Part shown: one piece after another, positions 42,654 to 50,437 of the stretch
Position numbering within the stretch: position 1 is the first letter of the stretch
Layout: the number at the start of each line of letters is the position of its first letter
Assembly (NCBI RefSeq): GCF_034424375.1
Contig: NZ_CP139965.1
Coordinates: forward strand, 2,046,001 to 2,110,000
Reading direction: 5' to 3'
DNA: 64,000 nt
From: Paraburkholderia kururiensis
GTDB taxonomy: Bacteria; Pseudomonadota; Gammaproteobacteria; Burkholderiales; Burkholderiaceae
Made by a program: the position numbers and the translations under genes
The notes under the pieces: model-generated
Seen by the model: only the letters and a program-made list of their open reading frames with translations
Told to the model about the DNA's origin: nothing
Database searches by the model: none

Positions 42654-43472
42654 ATGAGCGACCTCTACACGCTCGAACGCGGCGACGCGCCGTTGCTGAT
42701 TTCGATTCCGCACCTCGGAACGACGATTCCCGCACCGCTGCGCGGCCGCTATACCGATACCGCCTTGACGCTTGCCGATACCGACTGGCATCTCGACCGC
42801 CTGTACGCGTTCGCGGCGACGCTGGGCGCAACGGTGCTGGGCGCGACCGTGTCGCGCTACGTCATCGACCTCAACCGGCCGCCCAACGACGAAAGCCTGT
42901 ACCCGGGCCAGACCACCACCGGCCTGTGCCCAGCCGAGACATTTCGCGGCGAGCCGCTCTATCGCGACGGTTGCGAGCCGGATGGAGAGGAGAAGCGCCG
43001 GCGGGTGGCCGAATACTGGCGGCCCTATCACGCGGCGCTCGCGGCCGAACTGGCCCGACTGCGCGAGCGCCATGCTCACGTGCTGCTCTGGGAAGCGCAT
43101 TCGATTGCAAGCGTGCTGCCGCGGCTCTTCGACGGCAAGCTGCCGGACCTCAACATCGGCACGCAGGACGGCCGCACGGTCGCGCCGTCCGTGCAGCGCG
43201 CCATCGAGCGCGAAGCGGCGGCGAGTCCGCAGACGTGGGTGGCGAACGGCCGCTTCAAAGGCGGCTATATCACGCGCGCGTTCGGCAACCCTTCGGGCGG
43301 TGTGCACGCGGTGCAGCTCGAGATGTGTCAGTCGACGTACATGAACGAGACTTACCCGTTCGCCTACGAGCCGGCGCGGGCGGCGGCGGTACAGGGCACG
43401 GTGCGCGCCATGATCGATGCGGCGCTGGCGGCGTTGGCCGCGTTGCCGCGGTCGCAGCATAAGGAAGGGTGA
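42654..43472 (+). CDS. hutG: N-formylglutamate amidohydrolase (HutG family)
   Basis: The 272-residue protein belongs to the family that hydrolyses N-formyl-L-glutamate to glutamate and formate, normally the last histidine-degradation step. Motifs: LLISIPHLGTTIPAPLR near the start, YVIDLNRPPNDESLYPGQ, WEAHSI (metal-ligand region) and GNPSGGVHAVQLEMCQSTYM. AGGAG precedes the ATG at 42654. It is 17 bases after lysR. No hutH, hutU or hutI is present, so its role here is probably tied to glutamate derivatives of methylamine metabolism rather than histidine. Confidence 0.88.
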   Translation: MSDLYTLERGDAPLLISIPHLGTTIPAPLRGRYTDTALTLADTDWHLDRLYAFAATLGATVLGATVSRYVIDLNRPPNDESLYPGQTTTGLCPAETFRGEPLYRDGCEPDGEEKRRRVAEYWRPYHAALAAELARLRERHAHVLLWEAHSIASVLPRLFDGKLPDLNIGTQDGRTVAPSVQRAIEREAAASPQTWVANGRFKGGYITRAFGNPSGGVHAVQLEMCQSTYMNETYPFAYEPARAAAVQGTVRAMIDAALAALAALPRSQHKEG

Positions 43473-43600
43473 TACACCTTCGTAACCGCGCTTTCCGGAA
43501 TAGTGCGGCGCTGCACCGGAATCGTTGCTCCAGCGCACTCTCAACTCGCAGAAACAGCCCAGGCCTTCAATGACGACGCCGAGCATAGCCGCCCAGAGTG

Positions 43601-43635
43601 TTTATCCATGGGAATCTTTGGTTCCCATCAATAAA
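43601..43635. promoter_or_regulatory. 35-base dyad downstream of hutG
   Basis: Arms 43601-43614 and 43622-43635 are complementary at 12 of 14 positions, with ATGGGAA/TTCCCAT as the perfect core and a seven-base spacer. The flanks are T-rich on the left and A-rich on the right, the reverse of a terminator, so an operator is more likely. It ends three bases before a sigma-54-like promoter. Confidence 0.5.
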
Positions 43636-43637
43636 CA

Positions 43638-43653
43638 TGGCATGAAGCTTGCA
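43638..43653 (+). promoter_or_regulatory. Sigma-54-like promoter pointing across the XRE regulator
   Basis: TGGCATGAAGCTTGCA matches the -24/-12 consensus TGGCACG-N4-TTGCA with one mismatch and keeps the essential GG-N10-GC. It reads rightward, antisense to the XRE-cupin gene (43675-44277) and toward glnT at 44527. No activator gene of the NtrC type is in the window. Confidence 0.5.
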
Positions 43654-43674
43654 CTGTATTCGCCGACGGGCGAC

Positions 43675-44277
43675 TCACTCTTCGGCGGGTTGCCCGTAGA
43701 CGAAGATCGACAGGAACTGGATGGGGGTTTTGATCAGGCGTTCCGGGCCGTGCGGAACATCGCCGCGGAACGTCAGGGTGTCCCCCGGATGCAGGACGTA
43801 GGTCTGCTGTCCGTGCCGGTATTCGATGACGCCCTTGAGCATGTGGATGAACTCGGTGCCGGGATGCTCGAACACCGGGAAGCGTTCGGCCTGGTCTTCC
43901 ATCGTGATCAGGAACGGCTCGAAAGTCTTGCGCGGCCCCTGGTCGTAAGCCAGCAGATGGTAGGTGTGACCGCTTTTCGTGCCTTTGCGGACCACTTCCA
44001 TGCCGGCGCCTTTCTTGACGAGCTGGGCGCCGCCTTGCGGGACGTCGAAGTTGCGGAACAGCGTGGACATGGACACGCCGAGTGCCTGGGCGATCCGGTT
44101 GAGCACGTCGAGTCCGGCCGAGGTCTGCGCGTTCTCGATCTTCGAGAGCATGCCGCGGCTGATGCCGGCCTGTTCGGCAACCTGTGCGATGGTCAGGTCG
44201 TGGCTCTGGCGCAACTCGCGGATGGTGGTTCCGAGATAGCGTTCGAGCGGCGTCTTGCTGTCGTCTGCGGTGGGCAT
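43675..44277 (-). CDS. XRE-family regulator with C-terminal cupin domain
   Basis: The 200-residue protein has an N-terminal helix-turn-helix (about 18-72: IRELRQSHDLTIAQVAEQAGIS, GMLSKIENAQTSAGLDVL) and a cupin domain (about 120-190: EHPGTEFIHMLKGVIEY; LHPGDTLTFRGDVPHGP). Such regulators, like PuuR, often sense polyamines, amino acids or amines and repress catabolic operons. It diverges from glnT-mgsABC-amt, and a large dyad overlaps the putative glnT promoter, so it is the likely repressor. Confidence 0.92.
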   Translation of the reverse strand: MPTADDSKTPLERYLGTTIRELRQSHDLTIAQVAEQAGISRGMLSKIENAQTSAGLDVLNRIAQALGVSMSTLFRNFDVPQGGAQLVKKGAGMEVVRKGTKSGHTYHLLAYDQGPRKTFEPFLITMEDQAERFPVFEHPGTEFIHMLKGVIEYRHGQQTYVLHPGDTLTFRGDVPHGPERLIKTPIQFLSIFVYGQPAEE

Positions 44278-44368
44278 CGTCGACCTCGGTAAATCGGCAA
44301 GAGTAGCAGATTGCGGTATTCGCGCAGGCGCTGTCCCTTGACGCCGGCGTGTAGGCCGGAAGTTTCAT

Positions 44369-44410
44369 GGAGGGAATAATTGTTGCATGACAATAAATTC
44401 CTCCACATAC
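44369..44410 (+). promoter_or_regulatory. 36-base operator dyad overlapping a glnT promoter
   Basis: Arms 44369-44383 and 44390-44404 pair at 12 of 15 positions around a TGCATG spacer that is itself palindromic. ATTGT/ACAAT is the perfect inner core. A TTGCAT (44384-44389 region) spaced about 16 from CATACT (44405-44410) could be the glnT promoter, so a protein on the dyad would cover its -35 box. The XRE-cupin protein encoded to the left is the natural candidate. Confidence 0.5.
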
Positions 44411-44526
44411 TGAAGACGTGGTTCAAGCGTGCCGTGCGCGGTGCCTGTCCATGTCGCGAAGTCGGGCCGCTCGTCTGCCGGGCGGCTTCCTCAAATTAGC
44501 GAACCATGCAACAGGAAGGAGTGGCG

Positions 44527-45915
44527 ATGAACCTGAACGATGCGAGCCCGTTGCCCGTCAACGCGCTCGGAAGCGTGCCCCGCTTTGGCAATGCGGAAGA
44601 AGCCCAGGCGTACCTCGCGCAACACGGCGTGAAGTACGTGCTGGCGCAATTCGTCGACATTCACGGCGTGGCCAAGGCGAAGTCCGTGCCGCTCGCGCAT
44701 CTGCGCAGCGTGCTGGAGGCGGGCGCGGGCTTCGCGGGTTTTGCGATCTGGGGCGTGGGCATCGAGCCGAACGGGCCGGACTACATGGCGGTCGGCGACC
44801 TTGCGACGCTCACGCCGGTGCCGTGGCAGGCGGGCCTCGCGCGGATCGTCTGCGACGGTCACGTGGGCGGCGCGCCGTGGGCGTTCGATTCGCGCGTGAC
44901 GCTGAAGAAGCAGGTGGCCCGCGTTGCCGAACGCGGCTGGACGCTCTACACGGGACTCGAGCCCGAGTTTTCGCTGTTGAAGCGCAGCGCGTCCGGCGTG
45001 CTCGAGCCTTGCGACGCGAGCGACACGCTGGCCAAGCCGTGCTACGACTACAAGGGGCTGTCCCGCACGCGCGTGTTTCTGGAGCGGCTCACCGAATCGC
45101 TGCGAGCAGTGGGTATCGACGTCTACCAGATCGATCACGAGGACGCGAACGGCCAGTTCGAGATCAACTACACGTACACCGATTGCCTGACCTCGTGCGA
45201 CCACTACGTGTTCTTCAAGATGGCCGCATCGGAAATCGCGAACGAACTCGGCATGATCTGCTCGTTCATGCCGAAGCCGTTCGCGAACCGGCCCGGCAAC
45301 GGCATGCACATGCATATGTCGATCGGCGACGGCGAGCGCAATCTCTTTGCCGACAAGGCGGACGCGCTCGGCATGGGCCTGTCGACGCTCGGCTACCAGT
45401 TCACCGCAGGCCTGCTCGCCCATGCGCCCGCGTTGACCGCACTCTGCAACCCCACGGTGAACTCGTACAAGCGGCTTGTCGTGGGGCGCTCGCTGACGGG
45501 CGCGACCTGGGCGCCCGCTTATATCAGCTATGGCGACAACAACCGCTCGACCATGGTGCGCATGCCCGGCGGCCGCATCGAATTGCGTTTGCCCGACGGC
45601 GCATGCAACCCCTATCTCGCGACGGCGGCCGTGATCGCCGCGGGCCTCGACGGCATCGACCGTGGTCTTTCGCCCGGCGCGCCCGCCAACGAGAACCTGT
45701 ACGAATGGTCGCCCCAAAAGCTGCGCGAGCACGGCATCGGCGTGCTGCCGCAGAACCTGGGCGAAGCGCTCGACGCACTCGAAGCCGACCAGACGCTCTG
45801 CGATGCGCTCGGGCCGGTGGTGGGCGAATTCATCAAGCTCAAGCGAATGGAGTGGCTCGAATACATGCGCCACGTGTCGGATTGGGAAATCAGGCAGTAC
45901 GTCGAATTTTTCTGA
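44527..45915 (+). CDS. gmaS: Type III glutamine synthetase-like: gamma-glutamylmethylamide synthetase
   Basis: A 462-residue member of the GlnT/GmaS branch of glutamine synthetases: VDIHGVAKAKSVPL in the N-terminal domain, GLEPEFSL, DHEDANGQFEINYTYTD, the ATP/metal block NGMHMHMSIGDG and NPTVNSYKRLVVG. GMAS joins glutamate and methylamine to gamma-glutamylmethylamide with ATP. The adjacency to mgsABC favours this over ordinary glutamine synthesis, but GlnT of rhizobia is the close alternative. The ATG at 44527 has GGAAGGAG five bases upstream. It starts a five-gene operon ending in amt. Confidence 0.85.
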   Translation: MNLNDASPLPVNALGSVPRFGNAEEAQAYLAQHGVKYVLAQFVDIHGVAKAKSVPLAHLRSVLEAGAGFAGFAIWGVGIEPNGPDYMAVGDLATLTPVPWQAGLARIVCDGHVGGAPWAFDSRVTLKKQVARVAERGWTLYTGLEPEFSLLKRSASGVLEPCDASDTLAKPCYDYKGLSRTRVFLERLTESLRAVGIDVYQIDHEDANGQFEINYTYTDCLTSCDHYVFFKMAASEIANELGMICSFMPKPFANRPGNGMHMHMSIGDGERNLFADKADALGMGLSTLGYQFTAGLLAHAPALTALCNPTVNSYKRLVVGRSLTGATWAPAYISYGDNNRSTMVRMPGGRIELRLPDGACNPYLATAAVIAAGLDGIDRGLSPGAPANENLYEWSPQKLREHGIGVLPQNLGEALDALEADQTLCDALGPVVGEFIKLKRMEWLEYMRHVSDWEIRQYVEFF

Positions 45916-45927
45916 GGAGAAAGCAAC

Positions 45928-46836
45928 ATGTGCGGAATCGTGGGATTGCTGGTCAAGACACCGGCATTGCGCGACCGGCTTGGCGAACTGATGGTGCCGA
46001 TGTTGATCGGCATGACCGAACGGGGCCCCGATTCGGCCGGCCTCGCAGTGTTCGCCGATGCCGTGGAGGCGGACCAGCGCAAGCTCAGCCTGTACTCGGG
46101 TTTTACGGACGAAGGCGAGCACTTTCCGTGGGACGTGCTGCTCGACCGCGTGAAGGCGTCCGTCGATACGGGCGCGCACGTCGAGGCCAAACAGAATCAT
46201 GCGGTGCTCACGGTGCATGCCCAGGCGGACATGGTGAGGAAATGGCTGAACGAGCATTACCCGCGCCTTTACGTCCTGTCCGCGGGCCGGTCCATCGATC
46301 TGTACAAAGACATCGGTTTGCCCGCGGACATCGCCGCGCGCTACGCGTTCAGCGAGCTCAAGGGCTCGCACCTGGTGGGACACACGCGCATGGCGACCGA
46401 GTCGGCGGTGACGCCTGACCGCGCGCATCCGTTTACGGCCGGCGAAGATTTTTGCCTCGTGCACAACGGCTCGCTCTCGAATCCGTACGGCGTGCGCCGC
46501 AAGCTGGAGCCCAAGGGCATCCACTTCGATACCGACAACGACACCGAAGCCGCGTGCCGCTTCCTCGAATGGCGCCTGCGCGAAGGCGACACGTTGCCCG
46601 TCGCGCTGCAACGGGGCTTCGAGGAACTGGACGGTTTCTACACCTTCCTGATGGGCACGCCCACCGAACTCGCGCTGATTCGCGACCCGTTCGCGTGCAA
46701 GCCTGCCGTCGTCGCGGAGAACGACGACTACGTGGCGATCGCGTCCGAGTTCCGCTCGCTCGCGCATCTGCCCGACATCAAGAACGCGAAGGTCTTCGAA
46801 CCCGCACCCGAGGAGATGTACGTATGGAACGCATGA
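45928..46836 (+). CDS. mgsA: N-methylglutamate synthase subunit A (class II glutamine amidotransferase)
   Basis: The 302-residue protein begins MCGIVGLL, so Cys2 becomes the N-terminal nucleophile of an Ntn-type amidotransferase. HTRMATESAVTPDRAHPF and LVHNGSLSN are the glutamine-binding and oxyanion blocks. In the Mgs complex this domain is thought to release methylamine from gamma-glutamylmethylamide for transfer to 2-oxoglutarate. The rhizobial homologue is GlxB. It is 12 bases after gmaS and overlaps mgsB by 13 bases. Confidence 0.88.
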   Translation: MCGIVGLLVKTPALRDRLGELMVPMLIGMTERGPDSAGLAVFADAVEADQRKLSLYSGFTDEGEHFPWDVLLDRVKASVDTGAHVEAKQNHAVLTVHAQADMVRKWLNEHYPRLYVLSAGRSIDLYKDIGLPADIAARYAFSELKGSHLVGHTRMATESAVTPDRAHPFTAGEDFCLVHNGSLSNPYGVRRKLEPKGIHFDTDNDTEAACRFLEWRLREGDTLPVALQRGFEELDGFYTFLMGTPTELALIRDPFACKPAVVAENDDYVAIASEFRSLAHLPDIKNAKVFEPAPEEMYVWNA

Positions 46837-47513
46837 CATTCGACCTTGAGCGCACCACCGTCCGGGAGGTCAACCAGTATCTGCACGGCAGCGCCGACAC
46901 GCTGCGCGGCGAGGCCATCGTCGTGACCTCGCCCAACGGCGCGCACAACATCGCAGTGGGCGTGGATGCCGACGTGACGGTGACCATCGAAGGCCACGCC
47001 GGCTATTACGCCGGTGGCATGAACAAGCACGCAACCATCGTCATCGAGGGCAGCGCCGGCACCGGCGTTGCGGAAAACATGATGAGCGGCAAGGTGCATG
47101 TGAAGGGCTTTGCGTCGAACGGCGCGGGCGCATCCGCGCACGGCGGGTTGCTCGTGATCGATGGCGACGCGGGGCTGCGTTGCGGCATCTCGTTGAAGGG
47201 CGGCGACATCGTGGTGGGCGGATCGGTGGGCAGCTTCTCCGCCTTCATGGCGCAGGCCGGGCGCATGGTGATCTGCGGCGATGCCGGCGACGCGCTGGGC
47301 GATTCGCTGTACGAAGCCGTGCTCTACGTGAAGGGCGACGTGAAATCGCTCGGCGCCGACGCGCAGTTCGAACCGATGACCGATGCCGACGTGAGCGCCG
47401 TTGCGGCGTTGCTCGATGCAGCCGGGCTGGACCACGATCCGCGTGCGTTCAAGCGCATCGCCTCGGCGCGCACGCTCTACCACTGGAACGCCGATGCGGA
47501 CCAGGAATATTGA
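46824..47513 (+). CDS. mgsB: N-methylglutamate synthase subunit B (GltB C-terminal-like)
   Basis: A 229-residue protein equivalent to the C-terminal beta-helix of glutamate synthase, with the GXGXG repeats GHAGYYAGGM, GSAGTGVAENM, GDAGLRCGISLKGGDIVVGGSVG and GDAGDALGDSLYEAV. It is a structural subunit of the three-part Mgs enzyme (GlxC in rhizobia). ATG 46824 has GAGGAG eight bases upstream and overlaps the end of mgsA. A second ATG at 46833 is less well placed. Confidence 0.88.
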   Translation: MERMTFDLERTTVREVNQYLHGSADTLRGEAIVVTSPNGAHNIAVGVDADVTVTIEGHAGYYAGGMNKHATIVIEGSAGTGVAENMMSGKVHVKGFASNGAGASAHGGLLVIDGDAGLRCGISLKGGDIVVGGSVGSFSAFMAQAGRMVICGDAGDALGDSLYEAVLYVKGDVKSLGADAQFEPMTDADVSAVAALLDAAGLDHDPRAFKRIASARTLYHWNADADQEY

Positions 47514-47538
47514 ATCCACGCCCCACCGAGAAGACGCC

Positions 47539-48900
47539 ATGGAAGTCAAACCCGTTCATTTCGCACGCTTGCAGCAGGAAGAGTCGTACGGCTACGACCG
47601 CAAGACGATCGACTACATCCACACGGCCGCGCAGCGCGGTCTTTACGAGATTCGCGGTCTGGGCGCGAAGCGCCACGTGCCGCATTTCGACGACCTGCTG
47701 TTTCTCGGCGCGTCGTTGTCGCGTTATCCGCTGGAGGGCTATCGCGAGAAGTGCTCGACACAGACCGTGCTCGGCACGCGCTTCGCGAAAAAGCCCATCG
47801 TGCTCGACATTCCGATCACCGTGGCGGGGATGAGCTTCGGCGCGCTGTCGGCGAACGTGAAGGAGGCGCTCGGTCGTGCGGCGACGGCGGCCGGCACGTC
47901 GACCACGACCGGCGACGGCGGCATGACGCAGGAGGAGCGTCTTTCGTCGAAAACGCTCGTCTATCAGTGCCTGCCCTCGCGCTATGGCTTCAACCCCGAC
48001 GACGTGCGCCGTGCCGACGCCATCGAGGTGGTGATCGGGCAGGGTGCGAAGCCGGGCGGCGGCGGCATGCTGCTCGGGCAGAAGGTGAACCCGCGCGTGG
48101 CCGCCATGCGCACGCTGCCGGCCGGCGTGGACCAGCGTTCGGCGAGCCGCCACCCGGATTGGACCGGCCCCGACGATCTCGCGATCAAGATTCAGGAACT
48201 GCGCGAGATCACCGATTGGGAAAAGCCGATCTACGTGAAGGTGGGCGCGACGCGCACCTTCAACGACGTGAAGCTCGCCGTGCATGCGGGCGCAGATGTC
48301 GTCGTGGTCGACGGCATGCAGGGCGGCACGGCGGCCACCCAGACCTGCTTCATCGAGAACGTCGGCATTCCGACGCTCGCCGCGGTCCGTCAGGCGGTGG
48401 ACGCGCTCGAGGATCTGAACATGAAAGGCCAGGTGCAGCTCATCGTGTCGGGCGGCATTCGCACCGGTGCGGACGTGGCGAAGGCGCTCGCGCTCGGCGC
48501 GGACGCCGTCGCGATCGGCCAGGGCGTGCTGATGGCGCTCGGCTGCAACGGCGAAACGTACTTCCAGGACGGCATGCTGCATTCGGCCGTGGCCGATTAC
48601 GCGGCGCTGCATACGTCGCCCGGCTTCTGTCATCACTGCCACACCGGCAAGTGCCCGGTCGGCGTCACGACCCAGGACGCCGTGCTCGAACGGCGTCTCG
48701 AACCGGAAGAGGGCGCACGTCGTGTGCGGAACTACCTGAAGACGCTGAACATGGAACTGGCCACCATCGCGCGGGCGTGCGGCAAGCAGAACGTGCATCA
48801 CCTCGAACGGGAGGATCTGGTTGCGCTGACGGTCGAGGCGGCCGCCATGGCGCGCGTGCCGCTCGCCGGCACGTCGTGGATTCCGGGCATGCGCGACTAG
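47539..48900 (+). CDS. mgsC: N-methylglutamate synthase subunit C (FMN/Fe-S glutamate-synthase-like)
   Basis: The 453-residue subunit corresponds to the FMN-binding central domain of glutamate synthase. It shows the substrate/FMN blocks ITVAGMSFGALSANVKEAL and GQGAKPGGGGMLLGQKV, VVVDGMQGGTAATQ, and the [3Fe-4S] ligands in CHHCHTGKCPVG near residue 370. It would reduce the imine of 2-oxoglutarate and methylamine to N-methylglutamate. The rhizobial counterpart is GlxD. It follows mgsB by 25 bases. Confidence 0.9.
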   Translation: MEVKPVHFARLQQEESYGYDRKTIDYIHTAAQRGLYEIRGLGAKRHVPHFDDLLFLGASLSRYPLEGYREKCSTQTVLGTRFAKKPIVLDIPITVAGMSFGALSANVKEALGRAATAAGTSTTTGDGGMTQEERLSSKTLVYQCLPSRYGFNPDDVRRADAIEVVIGQGAKPGGGGMLLGQKVNPRVAAMRTLPAGVDQRSASRHPDWTGPDDLAIKIQELREITDWEKPIYVKVGATRTFNDVKLAVHAGADVVVVDGMQGGTAATQTCFIENVGIPTLAAVRQAVDALEDLNMKGQVQLIVSGGIRTGADVAKALALGADAVAIGQGVLMALGCNGETYFQDGMLHSAVADYAALHTSPGFCHHCHTGKCPVGVTTQDAVLERRLEPEEGARRVRNYLKTLNMELATIARACGKQNVHHLEREDLVALTVEAAAMARVPLAGTSWIPGMRD

Positions 48901-48951
48901 CGTTGCGCTTGCCGCGGCGACAGGAACGTTCCTTTTACGTGTTTTTCTTTC

Positions 48952-48984
48952 GGCGCGCCCCTTGCCGGGGAGCGCCGCCTCCTT
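48952..48984 (+). terminator. Hairpin between mgsC and amt
   Basis: GGCGCGCCCC (48952-48961) pairs with GGGGAGCGCC (48967-48976) with one mismatch. A short C/T-rich run with TTTTATT follows. It probably attenuates rather than fully ends the transcript ahead of amt. A perfect twelve-base palindrome AGGAACGTTCCT lies just upstream at 48922-48933. Confidence 0.5.
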
Positions 48985-49003
48985 TTATTCAAGGTATCGG
49001 CAA

Positions 49004-50398
49004 ATGAAGAGAATGATCGGCTTGCTTGCATTGATGGGAACGCTCTTCCTCGCGATGCCCGCCTGGGCACAGACCGGCCCGGCCGCTCCGATGCCGAACA
49101 AGGGAGATACGGCGTGGATGATCGTCGCCACGCTGCTCGTGGTGATGATGGCGGCACCGGGGCTGGGGCTCTTTTACGGCGGCATGGTGCGCGCGAAGAA
49201 CATGCTGTCCATCCTCATGCAGACGCTGGTGGTCTTTTGCCTGCTCGGCGTGCTGTGGGCGCTCTACGGTTACAGCATCGCGTTCACCGAGGGTAATGCG
49301 TTCTTCGGTGGCCTCAGCAAGGCGTTTCTCGCGGGCATCACGCCGGACTCGACTGCCGCGACGTTCAGCAAGGGCGTGGTGATTCCGGAATTCATCTACG
49401 TGTCGTTTCAACTGACGTTCGCGGCGATCACTCCGGCGCTGATCGTGGGCGGCATCGCGGAGCGCGCGAAGTTTTCCGCCGTGCTCATGTTCATGGTGCT
49501 CTGGTTCACCTTCTCATATCTGCCCATCGCGCACATGGTCTGGTACTGGGCGGGTCCGGACGCCTATACCAGCGCCGCGGCGGCCGACAAGGCCAACGCT
49601 TCGGCCGGCTTCCTGTTCCAGAAGGGCGCCATCGACTTCGCGGGCGGAACCGTCGTCCATATCAATGCCGGGATCGCGGCGCTCGTGGGCGCCGTGATGA
49701 TCGGCAAGCGGGTGGGCTTTGGTCGCGAGTCCATGGCGCCGCATAGCCTGACGATGACGATGATCGGCGCGTCGCTGTTGTGGGTGGGATGGTTCGGCTT
49801 CAATGTGGGCTCCGCGCTGGAGGCAAGCGGTGGCGCGACGCTCGCGTTCGTCACGACGCTGCTCGCCACGTGCGCCGCCACGGTCTCGTGGACCGGCGTC
49901 GAGTGGGCGCTGAAGAAGAAGCCGTCGATGCTCGGCGCGGTGTCGGGCGCTATTGCGGGCCTCGTCGTCATCACGCCCGCGTGCGGCTTCGTCGGTCCGA
50001 TGGGCGCGCTTGTGATGGGCGGCGTGGCCGGCGCGCTGTGCTACTGGGGCGTGAACGGACTTAAGCGGCTGATCGGCGTGGACGATTCACTGGACGTGTT
50101 CGGCGTGCATTGCATCGGCGGAATTGCCGGCGCGCTCCTGACCGGCGTGTTCGCATCGCCGTCGCTGGGCGGCACCGGCATCTACGACTACACCGCGAAC
50201 AAGGTGGCCGACTATCACATCGCGGATCAATTGATCGCGCAGTGTTGGGGCGTGGGTACGTCGCTCGTGTGGTCGGCGGTCGTCTCGATCATTGCGTTCA
50301 AGCTGGTCGACCTGACGATCGGGCTGCGCGTGGATGCCGACGGCGAGCGTGAAGGGCTCGACGTCAGTTCGCACGGCGAGACGGCCTACCATCCGTGA
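49004..50398 (+). CDS. amt: Ammonium/methylammonium transporter (Amt family)
   Basis: A 464-residue Amt protein. A cleavable N-terminal signal segment ends AWAQ, and eleven further membrane segments follow. The phenylalanine-gate and twin-histidine pore elements are in GGTVVHINAGIAALVG and FGVHCIGGIAGALLTG. The signature GLFYGGMVRAKN is at the start of the mature protein. The cytoplasmic tail ends in a short charged stretch. Amt proteins carry ammonium and methylammonium. No glnK is adjacent, unlike nitrogen-regulated amtB loci. Its place after mgsC suggests methylammonium capture or retention of released ammonia. Confidence 0.93.
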   Translation: MKRMIGLLALMGTLFLAMPAWAQTGPAAPMPNKGDTAWMIVATLLVVMMAAPGLGLFYGGMVRAKNMLSILMQTLVVFCLLGVLWALYGYSIAFTEGNAFFGGLSKAFLAGITPDSTAATFSKGVVIPEFIYVSFQLTFAAITPALIVGGIAERAKFSAVLMFMVLWFTFSYLPIAHMVWYWAGPDAYTSAAAADKANASAGFLFQKGAIDFAGGTVVHINAGIAALVGAVMIGKRVGFGRESMAPHSLTMTMIGASLLWVGWFGFNVGSALEASGGATLAFVTTLLATCAATVSWTGVEWALKKKPSMLGAVSGAIAGLVVITPACGFVGPMGALVMGGVAGALCYWGVNGLKRLIGVDDSLDVFGVHCIGGIAGALLTGVFASPSLGGTGIYDYTANKVADYHIADQLIAQCWGVGTSLVWSAVVSIIAFKLVDLTIGLRVDADGEREGLDVSSHGETAYHP

Positions 50399-50413
50399 AC
50401 GTGTCGGCGTCAG

Positions 50414-50430
50414 GCGCGTGGCTCACGCGC
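50414..50430. other. Hairpin between convergent amt and gntR
   Basis: GCGCGTG (50414-50420) and CACGCGC (50424-50430) form a perfect seven-base stem with a three-base loop. No T run follows, so it may stabilise 3' ends rather than terminate transcription. Confidence 0.4.
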
Positions 50431-50437
50431 TGCTGAC

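Noticed and set aside
43601..43635. Rho-independent terminator for hutG or the XRE gene
   Set aside because: The stem is flanked by T on the left and A on the right, the reverse of a terminator on either strand. An operator is more likely.
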